Assembly: GCA_964564865.1 (NCBI GenBank)
Contig: CAZMDA010000071.1
Location: 1-17,863 of the forward strand
Direction: 5' to 3'
DNA: 17,863 nucleotides
Source: RBG-16-66-20 sp964564865
GTDB taxonomy: Bacteria; Pseudomonadota; Gammaproteobacteria; Burkholderiales; SG8-39
Shown: positions 1-6,627 of the stretch, piece by piece
Layout: each line of letters starts with the position of its first letter
Numbering within the stretch: position 1 is the first letter of the stretch
Translations under genes and position numbers: made by a program
The notes under the pieces: generated by a model
The model's database searches: none
What the model was told of the DNA's origin: nothing
What the model saw: only the letters and a program-made list of their open reading frames with translations

Positions 1-468
1 ATCCAGGGCGCCTGCATCGGCGGCGGGCTGCTGATCGCCTCGCAGTGCGACATCCGGATCTGCAACGAGTCGGCGCGCTTCGGCGTCCCGGTGAAGAACC
101 TCGGCCTCACCGAGTCCTACGATGAGCTCGCGGGCATGCTGCGGGCCGCCGGACCGAACGTCGCGCTGGAGATGCTGCTCGAGGGGCGCATCTGGGGCGC
201 GCGCGAAGCCTATGAGAAGGGCCTCGTGAACCGCGTGGTCTCCGACGCCGGCGTGACCGAGGAGGCCTACGCCACCGCGCGCCGCATCGCGGACGGCGCG
301 CCGCTGGTCGCGCGCTGGCACAAGAAGTTCATCCGCCGCCTGCAGGACCCCCGGCCGCTCACCGAGGCCGAGCGCGACGAGGGCTACGCCTGCTTCGACA
401 CCGAGGACTTCAGGACCGGGGTGGCCGCGTTCCTGGCCAAGACCAAGCCCGTTTTCGCTGGGCGCTGA
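1..468 (+). CDS. Enoyl-CoA hydratase/isomerase (crotonase) family protein, C-terminal part
   Basis: The reading frame is open from the first base and ends at TGA 466-468, so about 155 C-terminal residues are present and the N-terminal part lies outside the window. The start of the visible part, IQGACIGGG, is the crotonase oxyanion-hole segment that binds the acyl-CoA thioester carbonyl. It is followed by the family pattern ASQCDIRI, then ALEMLLEGR and GLVNRVV, and a helical C-terminal tail. Family members hydrate, isomerise or cleave acyl-CoA thioesters in the cytoplasm. Where classical hydratases have the first catalytic Glu (a PE dipeptide), this protein reads VPVKN. The second Glu position (ALEML) is kept. 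It may therefore not be a standard hydratase, and the exact reaction cannot be named. The next gene on the same strand is a Bug binding protein, fitting an organic-acid or acyl-CoA catabolic setting. Confidence 0.85.
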   Translation: MQGACIGGGLLIASQCDIRICNESARFGVPVKNLGLTESYDELAGMLRAAGPNVALEMLLEGRIWGAREAYEKGLVNRVVSDAGVTEEAYATARRIADGAPLVARWHKKFIRRLQDPRPLTEAERDEGYACFDTEDFRTGVAAFLAKTKPVFAGR

Positions 469-503
469 CGGCCGTCCCGCTGGCGGATGTTATGATTTTC
501 GCA
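467..503 (+). promoter_or_regulatory. Candidate promoter of the Bug-protein gene, with overlapping palindrome
   Basis: TATGAT at 491-496 is preceded by TG at 488-489, giving an extended -10 element (TGTTATGAT). No good -35 hexamer is seen at the right distance, which extended -10 promoters tolerate. A perfect 10-base palindrome, GACGGCCGTC (467-476), overlaps the upstream gene's stop codon and sits where a -35 region would be, so it could be an operator. Transcription would start near 503, leaving a leader of about 37 bases. This is motif-based inference only. Confidence 0.4.
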
Positions 504-527
504 GGGAGATCCGTTTTGCCCATTTCT

Positions 528-536
528 GGAGGAGGA
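528..536 (+). promoter_or_regulatory. Ribosome binding site of the Bug-protein gene
   Basis: GGAGGAGGA is a near-perfect Shine-Dalgarno repeat just before two consecutive ATG codons at 540 and 543. From the first GGAGG the spacing suits 540; from the second it suits 543. Either start gives the same signal peptide with or without one extra Met. An upstream ATG at 492 lacks such a site and lies inside the candidate -10 element, so it is rejected. Confidence 0.75.
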
Positions 537-539
537 AAA

Positions 540-1517
540 ATGATGAACAAGCTTCTTGCGGCCGGCGTCGTGGCCGCCGCGATTGCCGCAGCCCTGCCCG
601 TCCAGGCGCAGAGCTGGCCCACCAAGCCGATCACGTTCCTGAACCCGTTCCCCGCCGGCGGCGGTACCGATACCTTCGCGCGGCCGATCGCCGCGCGGAT
701 GTCGCAGACCATCGGCCAGCAGGTTCTGATCGAGAACCAGGGCGGCGCCGGCGGCACCGTCGGCGCGGCGAATGTGGTCAAGCGCGCGCCCGACGGCTAC
801 AACTTCTTCTTCGGCGCCGTGCACCACACCATTGCCGAGAGCCTCTACACCAAGCTGCCCTACAGCCTGGAGCGTGACTTCGAGCCGATCACCGTGGCCG
901 CCTTCGTGCCCAACGTGGTGGTGGTGCACCCGAAGCACGCCGCCACGATCAAGTCGCTCGCCGACCTGATCGCGTACGGCAAGGCGAACCCGAACCGCTT
1001 CAACTACGGCTCGGCGGGCAGCGGCACGACGCACCACCTGGCGGTGGAGCTGTTCAAGACCATGACCGGGGCCCAGTTCGTGCACGTGCCGTACCGCGGC
1101 GCCGGCCCGCTGATGGTGGACATGCTGGCCGGGCAGGTGGACTTCGCCTTCGACGGCATGGGCACCTCGTCGGTCCAGGTCAAGGCCGGCAAGCTGATCC
1201 CGCTCGCGGTCACCAGCCCCAAGCGCAACCACGTGCTGCCGAACGTGCCGACGATGGCCGAGGCCGGGCTGCCGGGCTACGAGGTGCGCACCTGGTACGG
1301 CGTATGGGCCCTCAAGGGCACGCCGAAGGAGGCCAAGGACCGGGTCTGGAAGGAAATGGTCGCGGCGATGAACACACCCGAGCTGAAGAAGATCTGGCAC
1401 GAACAGGGCGCCGAGATGGGCGGCATGCCTCCCGAGGAGATGGGCGCGTTCGTGAAGGCCGAGATCGCGAAGTGGGCGAAGGTGGTGAAGGACGCCGGCG
1501 CCAAGGTCGACAACTAA
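540..1517 (+). CDS. Bug family (TctC-like) tripartite tricarboxylate transporter substrate-binding protein
   Basis: This 325-residue protein has a clear Sec signal peptide: MMNKLL, then an alanine-rich hydrophobic core, with likely cleavage after PVQA/Q or close by. The mature start SWPTKPITFLNPFPAGGGTD is the hallmark of Bug receptors, which bind carboxylates such as tricarboxylates, dicarboxylates or aromatic acids in the periplasm. It is followed by GQQVLIENQGGAGGTVGA, then the mid-domain segments GSGTTHHLAVELF and VPYRGAGPLMVDMLAGQVD, and finally LPNVPTMAEAGLPGYEV. These are in the usual family order and the length is typical (about 320). No membrane components (TctA/TctB) are nearby, as is common for the many orphan Bug proteins of Burkholderiales. 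The ligand cannot be read from the sequence. The start is supported by the strong ribosome binding site. The gene ends six bases from the stop of the convergent CoA-transferase gene. Confidence 0.95.
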   Translation: MMNKLLAAGVVAAAIAAALPVQAQSWPTKPITFLNPFPAGGGTDTFARPIAARMSQTIGQQVLIENQGGAGGTVGAANVVKRAPDGYNFFFGAVHHTIAESLYTKLPYSLERDFEPITVAAFVPNVVVVHPKHAATIKSLADLIAYGKANPNRFNYGSAGSGTTHHLAVELFKTMTGAQFVHVPYRGAGPLMVDMLAGQVDFAFDGMGTSSVQVKAGKLIPLAVTSPKRNHVLPNVPTMAEAGLPGYEVRTWYGVWALKGTPKEAKDRVWKEMVAAMNTPELKKIWHEQGAEMGGMPPEEMGAFVKAEIAKWAKVVKDAGAKVDN

Positions 1518-1523
1518 GCCGGC

Positions 1524-2747
1524 CTACACCACCCCGTCGGCGCGGAGCTTCGCCAGCTCCGCGTCGCTTTTCCCCAGCAGTTCCCGCAGGATTTCGTCCG
1601 TGTGCTGCCCCAGCAGGGGCGGCGCGCGCTCGAACGCGAGCGGCGTGGCCGAGAAGCGCATCGGACTGGCGACCGAATCGAGCGCACCGGCCGCCGGGTG
1701 GTCCAGCTTGAGGCGGATGCCGCGCGCCTTCACCTGCGGCTCCTCGAACACCTGCGCCACGTTGTTGATCGGTCCGTTGGGTACGCCCGCGGCCTCCAGA
1801 AGCGCCACCCACTCCTTCGTGGTCTTCTTCGCGAACACGTCCTGCAGCACCCGGGTCAGTTCGGCCCGGTTCTCCACCCGCTTCGAATTGGTGGCGTAGC
1901 GCGGATCCGCCGCCAGCTCCGGGCAGCCCGCGGCCTCGCAGAACCTGCGGTACAGGTTGTCGTTGCCGCAGGCGAGGATGACATCGCCGTCGGCAGTCCT
2001 GAACGGCTGGTAGGGCACGATGTTCGGGTGCAGGTTGCCGATGCGCCTGGGTGGCACGCCCGTCGCGAAGTAGTTCGTGTTCTGGTATGCGAGCAGTGCG
2101 ATCTGCGAGTCCAGCAGCGCGAGGTCGAGGTGCTGGCCCTTGCCGCTCTGCTCGCGGCTGACAAGCGCGGCGCAGATGGCGATCGACGCGTACATGCCGG
2201 TGATGATGTCGGCCACCGGCACGCCGGCGCGCTGCGGTCCGCCTCCGGGGGCGCCATCGGGCTCGCCGGTGACGCTCATCATGCCGCCCATGCCCTGGAT
2301 CATGAAGTCGTAGCCGGGATGCTCGCGCTGCGGTCCGGTCTGCCCGAACCCGGTCACCGAGCAATACACAAGGCGCGGGTTGAGCTTCGCCAGGTCCTCG
2401 TAGCCCAGGCCGTAGCGCGCGAGGTCGCCGAACTTGTAGTTCTCGATCAGCACGTCGGATTCCCGCGCCAGCTCCCGCACCAGCGCCTGGCCGGCGGGCG
2501 AGGCGAGGTTCACGGTTACCGACTTCTTGCCTCGGTTGGCCGACGTGAAGTAGGCGGAGTCCTTCGTGTCGCGCCCCTCCCTGTCCTTCACCCAGGGCGG
2601 ACCAAAGGCGCGCGAGTCGTCGCCGACCTTCGGGCGCTCGATCTTGATCACTTCGGCGCCGAGGTCGGCGAGGTTCTGGCCCGCCCAAGGGCCGGCCAGG
2701 ACCCGGGAGAGGTCCAGAACGCGGATATGGGAAAGCGGGCCGGGCAT
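1524..2747 (-). CDS. Class III CoA-transferase (CaiB/BaiF family)
   Basis: A 407-residue cytoplasmic enzyme that moves CoA between carboxylic acids, probably as a homodimer with interlocked subunits as in formyl-CoA transferase and CaiB. The N-terminus MPGPLSHIRVLDLSRVLAGP and the following LADLGAEVIKIERP are the family's signature opening. The segment HPGYDFMIQGMGG holds Asp147, which aligns with the catalytic Asp that forms the acyl-aspartyl intermediate. GEPDGAPGGGPQRAGVPVADIITGMYA and the C-terminal block with GVPNGPINNV also fit. Length is usual for the family (about 400). Donor and acceptor acids cannot be deduced. The neighbouring crotonase and Bug receptor suggest uptake and activation of an organic acid, but the gene is on the opposite strand, so this link is inference. 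It lies 23 bases downstream of the EF-hand/BON gene on the same strand. No clear ribosome binding site is seen before the ATG. Confidence 0.94.
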   Translation of the reverse strand: MPGPLSHIRVLDLSRVLAGPWAGQNLADLGAEVIKIERPKVGDDSRAFGPPWVKDREGRDTKDSAYFTSANRGKKSVTVNLASPAGQALVRELARESDVLIENYKFGDLARYGLGYEDLAKLNPRLVYCSVTGFGQTGPQREHPGYDFMIQGMGGMMSVTGEPDGAPGGGPQRAGVPVADIITGMYASIAICAALVSREQSGKGQHLDLALLDSQIALLAYQNTNYFATGVPPRRIGNLHPNIVPYQPFRTADGDVILACGNDNLYRRFCEAAGCPELAADPRYATNSKRVENRAELTRVLQDVFAKKTTKEWVALLEAAGVPNGPINNVAQVFEEPQVKARGIRLKLDHPAAGALDSVASPMRFSATPLAFERAPPLLGQHTDEILRELLGKSDAELAKLRADGVV

Positions 2748-2770
2748 GGCCCGCGCATTCTACTGCAGGG

Positions 2771-3229
2771 CTATTTCACGACCAGGTTGTTGTGCACCTG
2801 TTTCACGCCGGAAACGCCGGCCGTGACCTGGGCCGCCTTCGCCTTGACCGCCGCGGTATCCACGAATCCGGAAAGCAGCACGCGACCCTCGTAGGTTTCC
2901 ACCGAGATGGCCGTCGACGGGATGCCCTTCTCGGCAAGCAGCGTCGCCTTGACCTTGGCGGTGACGGCGGTATCCGAGAGGATGCGGCCGTCATTGTCCT
3001 GGTGCGCCTTCAGGTACTCGTTGACGTCCCAGCGCGCGTCCTTGTTGGCGTCAAAGCGGGCGAAGCGCTTGGCGAGCTCCTTCTCGCCCGCCAGTTCCTC
3101 GCGGCTGACCAGGCCGTCGCCGTTGCGGTCGAGCGCGTCGAAACCCGCGTTTCCCGACCCCTTGTACTGCTGCGCCATCACGGGAGCCGCGCAGGCGGCG
3201 GACAAAGCGATTACGATCAGCTTCTTCAT
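2771..3229 (-). CDS. Exported EF-hand and BON domain protein
   Basis: A 152-residue protein with signal peptide MKKLIVIALSAACAAPVMA (cleavage before QQ at about residue 20), so probably periplasmic. Residues 34-45, DRNGDGLVSREE, form a textbook EF-hand calcium loop (acidic or polar residues at positions 1, 3, 5, 9 and 12). Residues 60-71, DANKDARWDVNE, form a second, weaker loop with Ala where Gly is usual. A third DxDG-like stretch (78-82) follows. Residues 86-152 are a BON domain, the OsmY-type fold thought to bind phospholipid, with the family pattern of a VKATLLAEK helix, then ISVETYEGRVLLSGFV, and an ending in VHNNLVVK. The likely role is calcium-linked envelope maintenance or stress protection; this is inference from the domains. 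The start is fixed by a strong AAAGGAGG site five bases upstream. Confidence 0.88.
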   Translation of the reverse strand: MKKLIVIALSAACAAPVMAQQYKGSGNAGFDALDRNGDGLVSREELAGEKELAKRFARFDANKDARWDVNEYLKAHQDNDGRILSDTAVTAKVKATLLAEKGIPSTAISVETYEGRVLLSGFVDTAAVKAKAAQVTAGVSGVKQVHNNLVVK

Positions 3230-3234
3230 GCATG

Positions 3235-3242
3235 CCTCCTTT
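3235..3242 (-). promoter_or_regulatory. Ribosome binding site of the EF-hand/BON gene
   Basis: On the minus strand this reads AAAGGAGG, ending five bases before the ATG at 3229-3227. An out-of-frame ATG at 3233-3231 lies too close to it to be used. The site selects the short form with a signal peptide over any longer reading of the open frame upstream. Confidence 0.75.
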
Positions 3243-3274
3243 GGAACCGGAACAGGATTGCCTTCCTTCGACAC

Positions 3275-3562
3275 ATGGTGAAGCACATCGTTCTGTGGAA
3301 ATTCGCGTCGCCATCCGGCGACAGTTTCGACCTCGTGAAGCGCGCGCTGGAAGCGCAGAACGGACGCATCCCCGGCCTCATCCGCATGGAGGCCGGCGCC
3401 AGCTTCCACACCGGTCGCCGCGGCGTGCATTTCGCGCTGTACTCGGAGTTCGAGAGCCGCGAGGCACTCGCCGCGTACCACAAGCATCCGATACACGCGC
3501 AAACCCGCGCCATCGTCGATCCGCTGGCCGCGGAACACTGGATCGCCGACTACGAGGTCTGA
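3275..3562 (+). CDS. Dabb (stress-responsive alpha/beta barrel) domain protein
   Basis: A 95-residue cytoplasmic protein. It begins MVKHIVLWKFASPSGDS, the usual opening of the Dabb family (a dimeric ferredoxin-like alpha/beta barrel), continues with a helix LVKRALEAQNGRIPGL, and ends with HPIHAQTRAIVDPLAAEHWIADYE, matching the family's HPxHxxxxxxV motif. The whole domain is present at the usual length (about 95-100). Known members include stress-induced proteins and small cyclases or isomerases; no specific function can be assigned here. The gene is divergent from the EF-hand/BON gene, with only 45 bases between the start codons. Its stop codon directly abuts the stop of the convergent TSUP gene with no bases between. 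No convincing ribosome binding site is seen. Confidence 0.85.
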   Translation: MVKHIVLWKFASPSGDSFDLVKRALEAQNGRIPGLIRMEAGASFHTGRRGVHFALYSEFESREALAAYHKHPIHAQTRAIVDPLAAEHWIADYEV

Positions 3563-4354
3563 CTAGACCGTCCAGGCCATGCGCAGCGCGAGCCCCAGCA
3601 GCGTGAACGCGAACAGGATGCGCAGCGGCTTCACCGGCAGGCGGTGCGCAAGACGCGCCCCAAGCGGCGCCAGCGGCATGCTGGCGAGCACGATGAGCGC
3701 GAGCGCCGGCAGGTAGACGTAGCCCAACGACCACTCGGGCAGCCCGCTCGCGCGCATGCCCTGCATGACGTAGCCCAGGGTGCCCGCGACCGCGATCGGA
3801 AAGCCGTTGGCCGCGGCGGTGCCGATGGCACGCTTCAGCGGCACGTTGCAGCGCGCGAGGAAGGGGATGGAAAGAAAGGCGCCGCCGGCGGCAAGCACGC
3901 TGGAGAATCCGCCGATGACGGCGCCGGCTGCAAACAGCCCGCCGCTTCCGGGCAGCTGCCGCGACGGCTTCGGCTTGACCTCGAAGAACATCTGCACCGC
4001 GGCGTAGAACATGAAGCAGGAGAAGAAGATGGCGAGCGGCCGCGTCGGCACGTAGCCGGCGCCGATGGAGCACACCAGCGCGCCGGCCACGATGCCGGGC
4101 GCCATGGACTTCGCCACCACCCAGTCCACCGCGCCGTGGCGATGGTGCGCGCCCACCGAGGCGATCGAGGTGAACAGGATGGTCGCCATCGACGTGGCCA
4201 GCGAAAGGTGCATCAGGTGCCCGGGCGGAAAGCCCTTGGCGGAGAACACGAACGCCAGCATCGGCACCATCACCATGCCGCCGCCGATCCCGAGCAGTCC
4301 GGCTAGGAAGCCCACCGTCGCCCCGATGGCGAGGTAGGCCGGCCACCAGTCCAT
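3563..4354 (-). CDS. TSUP family permease (TauE/SafE-like)
   Basis: A 263-residue inner-membrane protein with roughly eight hydrophobic segments in two repeats. The first repeat carries the family signature GFLAGLLGIGGGMVMVPML (about residues 15-33). The second begins near GAVIGGFSSVLAAGGAFLSIPFL and is the matching half. The family exports or imports small sulfur-containing or organic anions such as sulfite, sulfoacetate, thiosulfate or related acids; the substrate is not readable here. Length is typical. Its ATG overlaps the TGA of the upstream HAD gene by one base (TGATG at 4356-4352), so translation is probably coupled. It appears to be the last gene of the minus-strand run that starts with the response regulator. 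Calling it sulfite-specific would be over-reading. Confidence 0.92.
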   Translation of the reverse strand: MDWWPAYLAIGATVGFLAGLLGIGGGMVMVPMLAFVFSAKGFPPGHLMHLSLATSMATILFTSIASVGAHHRHGAVDWVVAKSMAPGIVAGALVCSIGAGYVPTRPLAIFFSCFMFYAAVQMFFEVKPKPSRQLPGSGGLFAAGAVIGGFSSVLAAGGAFLSIPFLARCNVPLKRAIGTAAANGFPIAVAGTLGYVMQGMRASGLPEWSLGYVYLPALALIVLASMPLAPLGARLAHRLPVKPLRILFAFTLLGLALRMAWTV

Positions 4355-5136
4355 CAGCCCGGCCCGATCAGGTGGTCGACGAGTTCGGCGAAGCCCGCGC
4401 CCGATTCGGCGCGGGTGACGTACCTGGGGGGAGCCTCCAGTTGCCGCCCGAAGCGCTGCACGTTGGCCACGCCCACAGAGTTGGCGAAGAAAGCGAACAT
4501 CGGCGCATCATTGGGCGAATCGCCGGCAAACGCGTAGTCGGCGCCGGCCGCCGCCAGGTCCACGCCGAAACGTTCCGCGAACAGCTGCCGGGTCATCGCC
4601 AGCTTGTCGTAGGCGCCGAACCAGCCGTTGACGTGGATCGAGCTGATCTTCGCGGTCATTCCCTCGGCCTGCATCAGGTCGCGGATGCGCTCGGCATCCG
4701 ACAGCGCGAGAGGCGGCACATCCTCGCAGAAGTCGATCGCGAGATCGGTCTCGCGGTAGCCCTGGTCGGACGCAATGGCGCAGCCCGGCACAGCGGCGAG
4801 GATCCGGCGCGCGATCGTCTCCAGGCGCGCGCGGTTCCGGGCGCGCGCCGCGACAGTGTCCTGGAACCGCTTCTCCAGCCTGCCGCCCGCCATCAGGAAA
4901 TAGAACGCGCCGTTCTCGCCGACCACCGCGTCCACCGGCCACATGCGGGCGATGTGGTCGCACCAGCCGGCGGGACGCCCGGTGATCGGCACCACCAGGC
5001 GCCCGGCGCGCTTCAGGCGCTCCATGGCGCCGTAGGCCGCCGCCGTCAGGGTGCCGCCGGTGGTGAGCGTGTCGTCGATGTCGAACAGCAGGCCCTTGAG
5101 GCGGCCGGCATCCCGCAACTCGGCAAGCGGACGCAT
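4354..5136 (-). CDS. HAD superfamily hydrolase, Cof/HAD-IIB-like phosphatase
   Basis: A 260-residue cytoplasmic phosphatase. Motif I is FDIDDTLTT with nucleophile Asp19 and general acid Asp21. Motif II is the PITGRP Thr. Motif III is Lys178 in AYDKLAM. Motif IV is GDSPNDAPMF with Asp206 and Asp210 for magnesium. The segment between motifs II and III forms a large C2 cap, as in the group that contains sucrose-phosphatase, mannosyl-3-phosphoglycerate phosphatase and Cof proteins. The substrate is probably a small phosphorylated sugar or polyol. Because the gene follows glpD with a one-base overlap (TGATG), a role in glycerol or glycerol-3-phosphate handling is an attractive but unproven guess. 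All catalytic residues are present and length is normal. Confidence 0.9.
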   Translation of the reverse strand: MRPLAELRDAGRLKGLLFDIDDTLTTGGTLTAAAYGAMERLKRAGRLVVPITGRPAGWCDHIARMWPVDAVVGENGAFYFLMAGGRLEKRFQDTVAARARNRARLETIARRILAAVPGCAIASDQGYRETDLAIDFCEDVPPLALSDAERIRDLMQAEGMTAKISSIHVNGWFGAYDKLAMTRQLFAERFGVDLAAAGADYAFAGDSPNDAPMFAFFANSVGVANVQRFGRQLEAPPRYVTRAESGAGFAELVDHLIGPG

Positions 5137-6617
5137 CAGGCGCCCATCACGGCCTGGACGCGGGCCCGCTGGGCCTCGGTCATGAGCAGGCCGGCTTTCG
5201 TCCGCCGCCACAGCACGTCCTCGGCGCTGCGCGCCCATTCGCGATCCTGCAGCCAGCGCACTTCGCGCGCCGTCAGGCCGGCGCCATACTCTTCCCCCAG
5301 GTCGCCGTCGCCGACCACCGCCGGGGATTGCACGCCGTGGCGGCGGAAGATGCCGCGCAGGATGTACTCTGGAATGTGCGGGTGGGTCTGGAAGAACGCG
5401 TCGCGTGCCTCGACGCGCGAGGCGCCGCCGAAATCGCTGCCGAGGAGCGGCGGGCCGTCGGTCCACGCCGGCTTCAGGCCGGGGAAGTAGGGCGCCAGCT
5501 TCTGCAGCGCATGCTCGGCCAGCATCCGGTAGGTCGTGATCTTGCCGCCGAACACCGACAGCACCGGCAACGCGCCGCGCTCGTCGTCCACGCGCAGGGT
5601 GTAGTCGCGGGTCACCGCGGAAGGGTCGTCGGAACCGTCGTCGTACAGCGGCCGGACGCCGGCATAGCGCCACACCACGTCCCGGGGCTGCGCCGGCTTC
5701 TTCAGGTAGCGGTTCACCGCGCGGCACAGGTACTCGACCTCTTCGTCGGTCGCGCGCGGCGCTTCATCCTCGTTCTCCTGCGGCACGTCGGTGGTGCCCA
5801 CCAACGTGTGCAGGTCGCCGTAGGGAATCATGAACACCACACGGCGGTCGTCGTTCTGCAGGATGAAGGCGTGCTCGCCGTCGTACAGCCTGGGCAGCAT
5901 GATGTGGCTGCCCTTCACCAGCCGCACCCGGTCGTCGGAGGCCTGACCGAGACGCTCGTTCAGCACCCGCTTCACCCACGGGCCCGCGGCATTGACCACC
6001 GCGCGGGCGCGGACCGCCTCGCCGGTGGAGAGCCTCGCGCGCCAGAACCCGTCCTCGCGCCTGGCAGACACGCACTCGGTGCGCGTCAGGATCCGCGCGC
6101 CGCGCGCCTGCGCGTCCAGCGCGTTGGCCACCACCAGCCGGGCATCGTCCACCCGGCAATCCGAGTAGATGAAGCCGTGCGTCATGCGCTCGTTCAGCCC
6201 GGCGTTGTAGGGCGGCGCGTCGAGCCGGACCGCGTGCGAGCCGGGCAGGCTGGTACGGCGGGAAAGGTGGTCGTAGAGGAACAGGCCGGCCCGGATCATC
6301 CACCGCGGCCGCAGTTCCGGCACGTGCGGCATGATGAAGCGCGCCGGCCAGACCAGGTGCGCCGCCACTTTCAGCAGCACCTCCCGCTCGGCGAGCGCCT
6401 CGGCGACCAGCCGGAACTCGTACTGCTCGAGGTAGCGCAGGCCGCCGTGGATCAGCTTCGAGGACCAGGACGAGGTGGCCGAGGCAAGGTCGTCCTTCTC
6501 CACCAGCAGCACCGACAGGCCGCGGCCGGCGGCGTCGCGCGCGATCCCGGCGCCGTTGATGCCGCCGCCCACGACCAGGAGGTCGATCGAATCCGAGTGG
6601 GAGTCCCGCGTCTGCAA
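5136..6617 (-). CDS. glpD: Aerobic glycerol-3-phosphate dehydrogenase
   Basis: A 493-residue FAD enzyme (E. coli GlpD is 501) that oxidises sn-glycerol-3-phosphate to dihydroxyacetone phosphate at the inner membrane and passes electrons to quinone. The FAD-binding motif VVGGGINGAGIARDAAGRG is near residues 15-33. It is followed by ATSSWSSKLIHGGLRYLEQYEFRLVAEALAEREVL in near-exact agreement with known GlpD proteins, and by the substrate-site stretch RPLYDDGSDDPSAVTRDY and FGGKITTYR. The start is TTG (CAA on the plus strand at 6615-6617), ten bases after the kinase stop, without an obvious ribosome binding site. No ATG or GTG fits before the FAD motif, so the TTG start is chosen by length. It is probably co-transcribed with the two-component genes upstream. 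No glpF, glpK or glpR is seen in the window. Confidence 0.95.
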   Translation of the reverse strand: MQTRDSHSDSIDLLVVGGGINGAGIARDAAGRGLSVLLVEKDDLASATSSWSSKLIHGGLRYLEQYEFRLVAEALAEREVLLKVAAHLVWPARFIMPHVPELRPRWMIRAGLFLYDHLSRRTSLPGSHAVRLDAPPYNAGLNERMTHGFIYSDCRVDDARLVVANALDAQARGARILTRTECVSARREDGFWRARLSTGEAVRARAVVNAAGPWVKRVLNERLGQASDDRVRLVKGSHIMLPRLYDGEHAFILQNDDRRVVFMIPYGDLHTLVGTTDVPQENEDEAPRATDEEVEYLCRAVNRYLKKPAQPRDVVWRYAGVRPLYDDGSDDPSAVTRDYTLRVDDERGALPVLSVFGGKITTYRMLAEHALQKLAPYFPGLKPAWTDGPPLLGSDFGGASRVEARDAFFQTHPHIPEYILRGIFRRHGVQSPAVVGDGDLGEEYGAGLTAREVRWLQDREWARSAEDVLWRRTKAGLLMTEAQRARVQAVMGA

Positions 6618-6627
6618 GTGAGCGATT

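Noticed and set aside
384..1400. Long open frame on the minus strand opposite the Bug-protein gene
   Set aside because: It has low-complexity His/Arg/Gly/Val-rich composition, no domain, and sits opposite a well-supported exported protein. It is a typical GC-rich antisense shadow.
1518..1523. GCCGGC between convergent stops as terminator
   Set aside because: It is a six-base palindrome with no loop or T-run and cannot form a useful hairpin.
3230..3538. Upstream extension of the EF-hand/BON frame
   Set aside because: It lies opposite the Dabb gene and lacks domains. The strong ribosome binding site and signal peptide fix the start at 3229.
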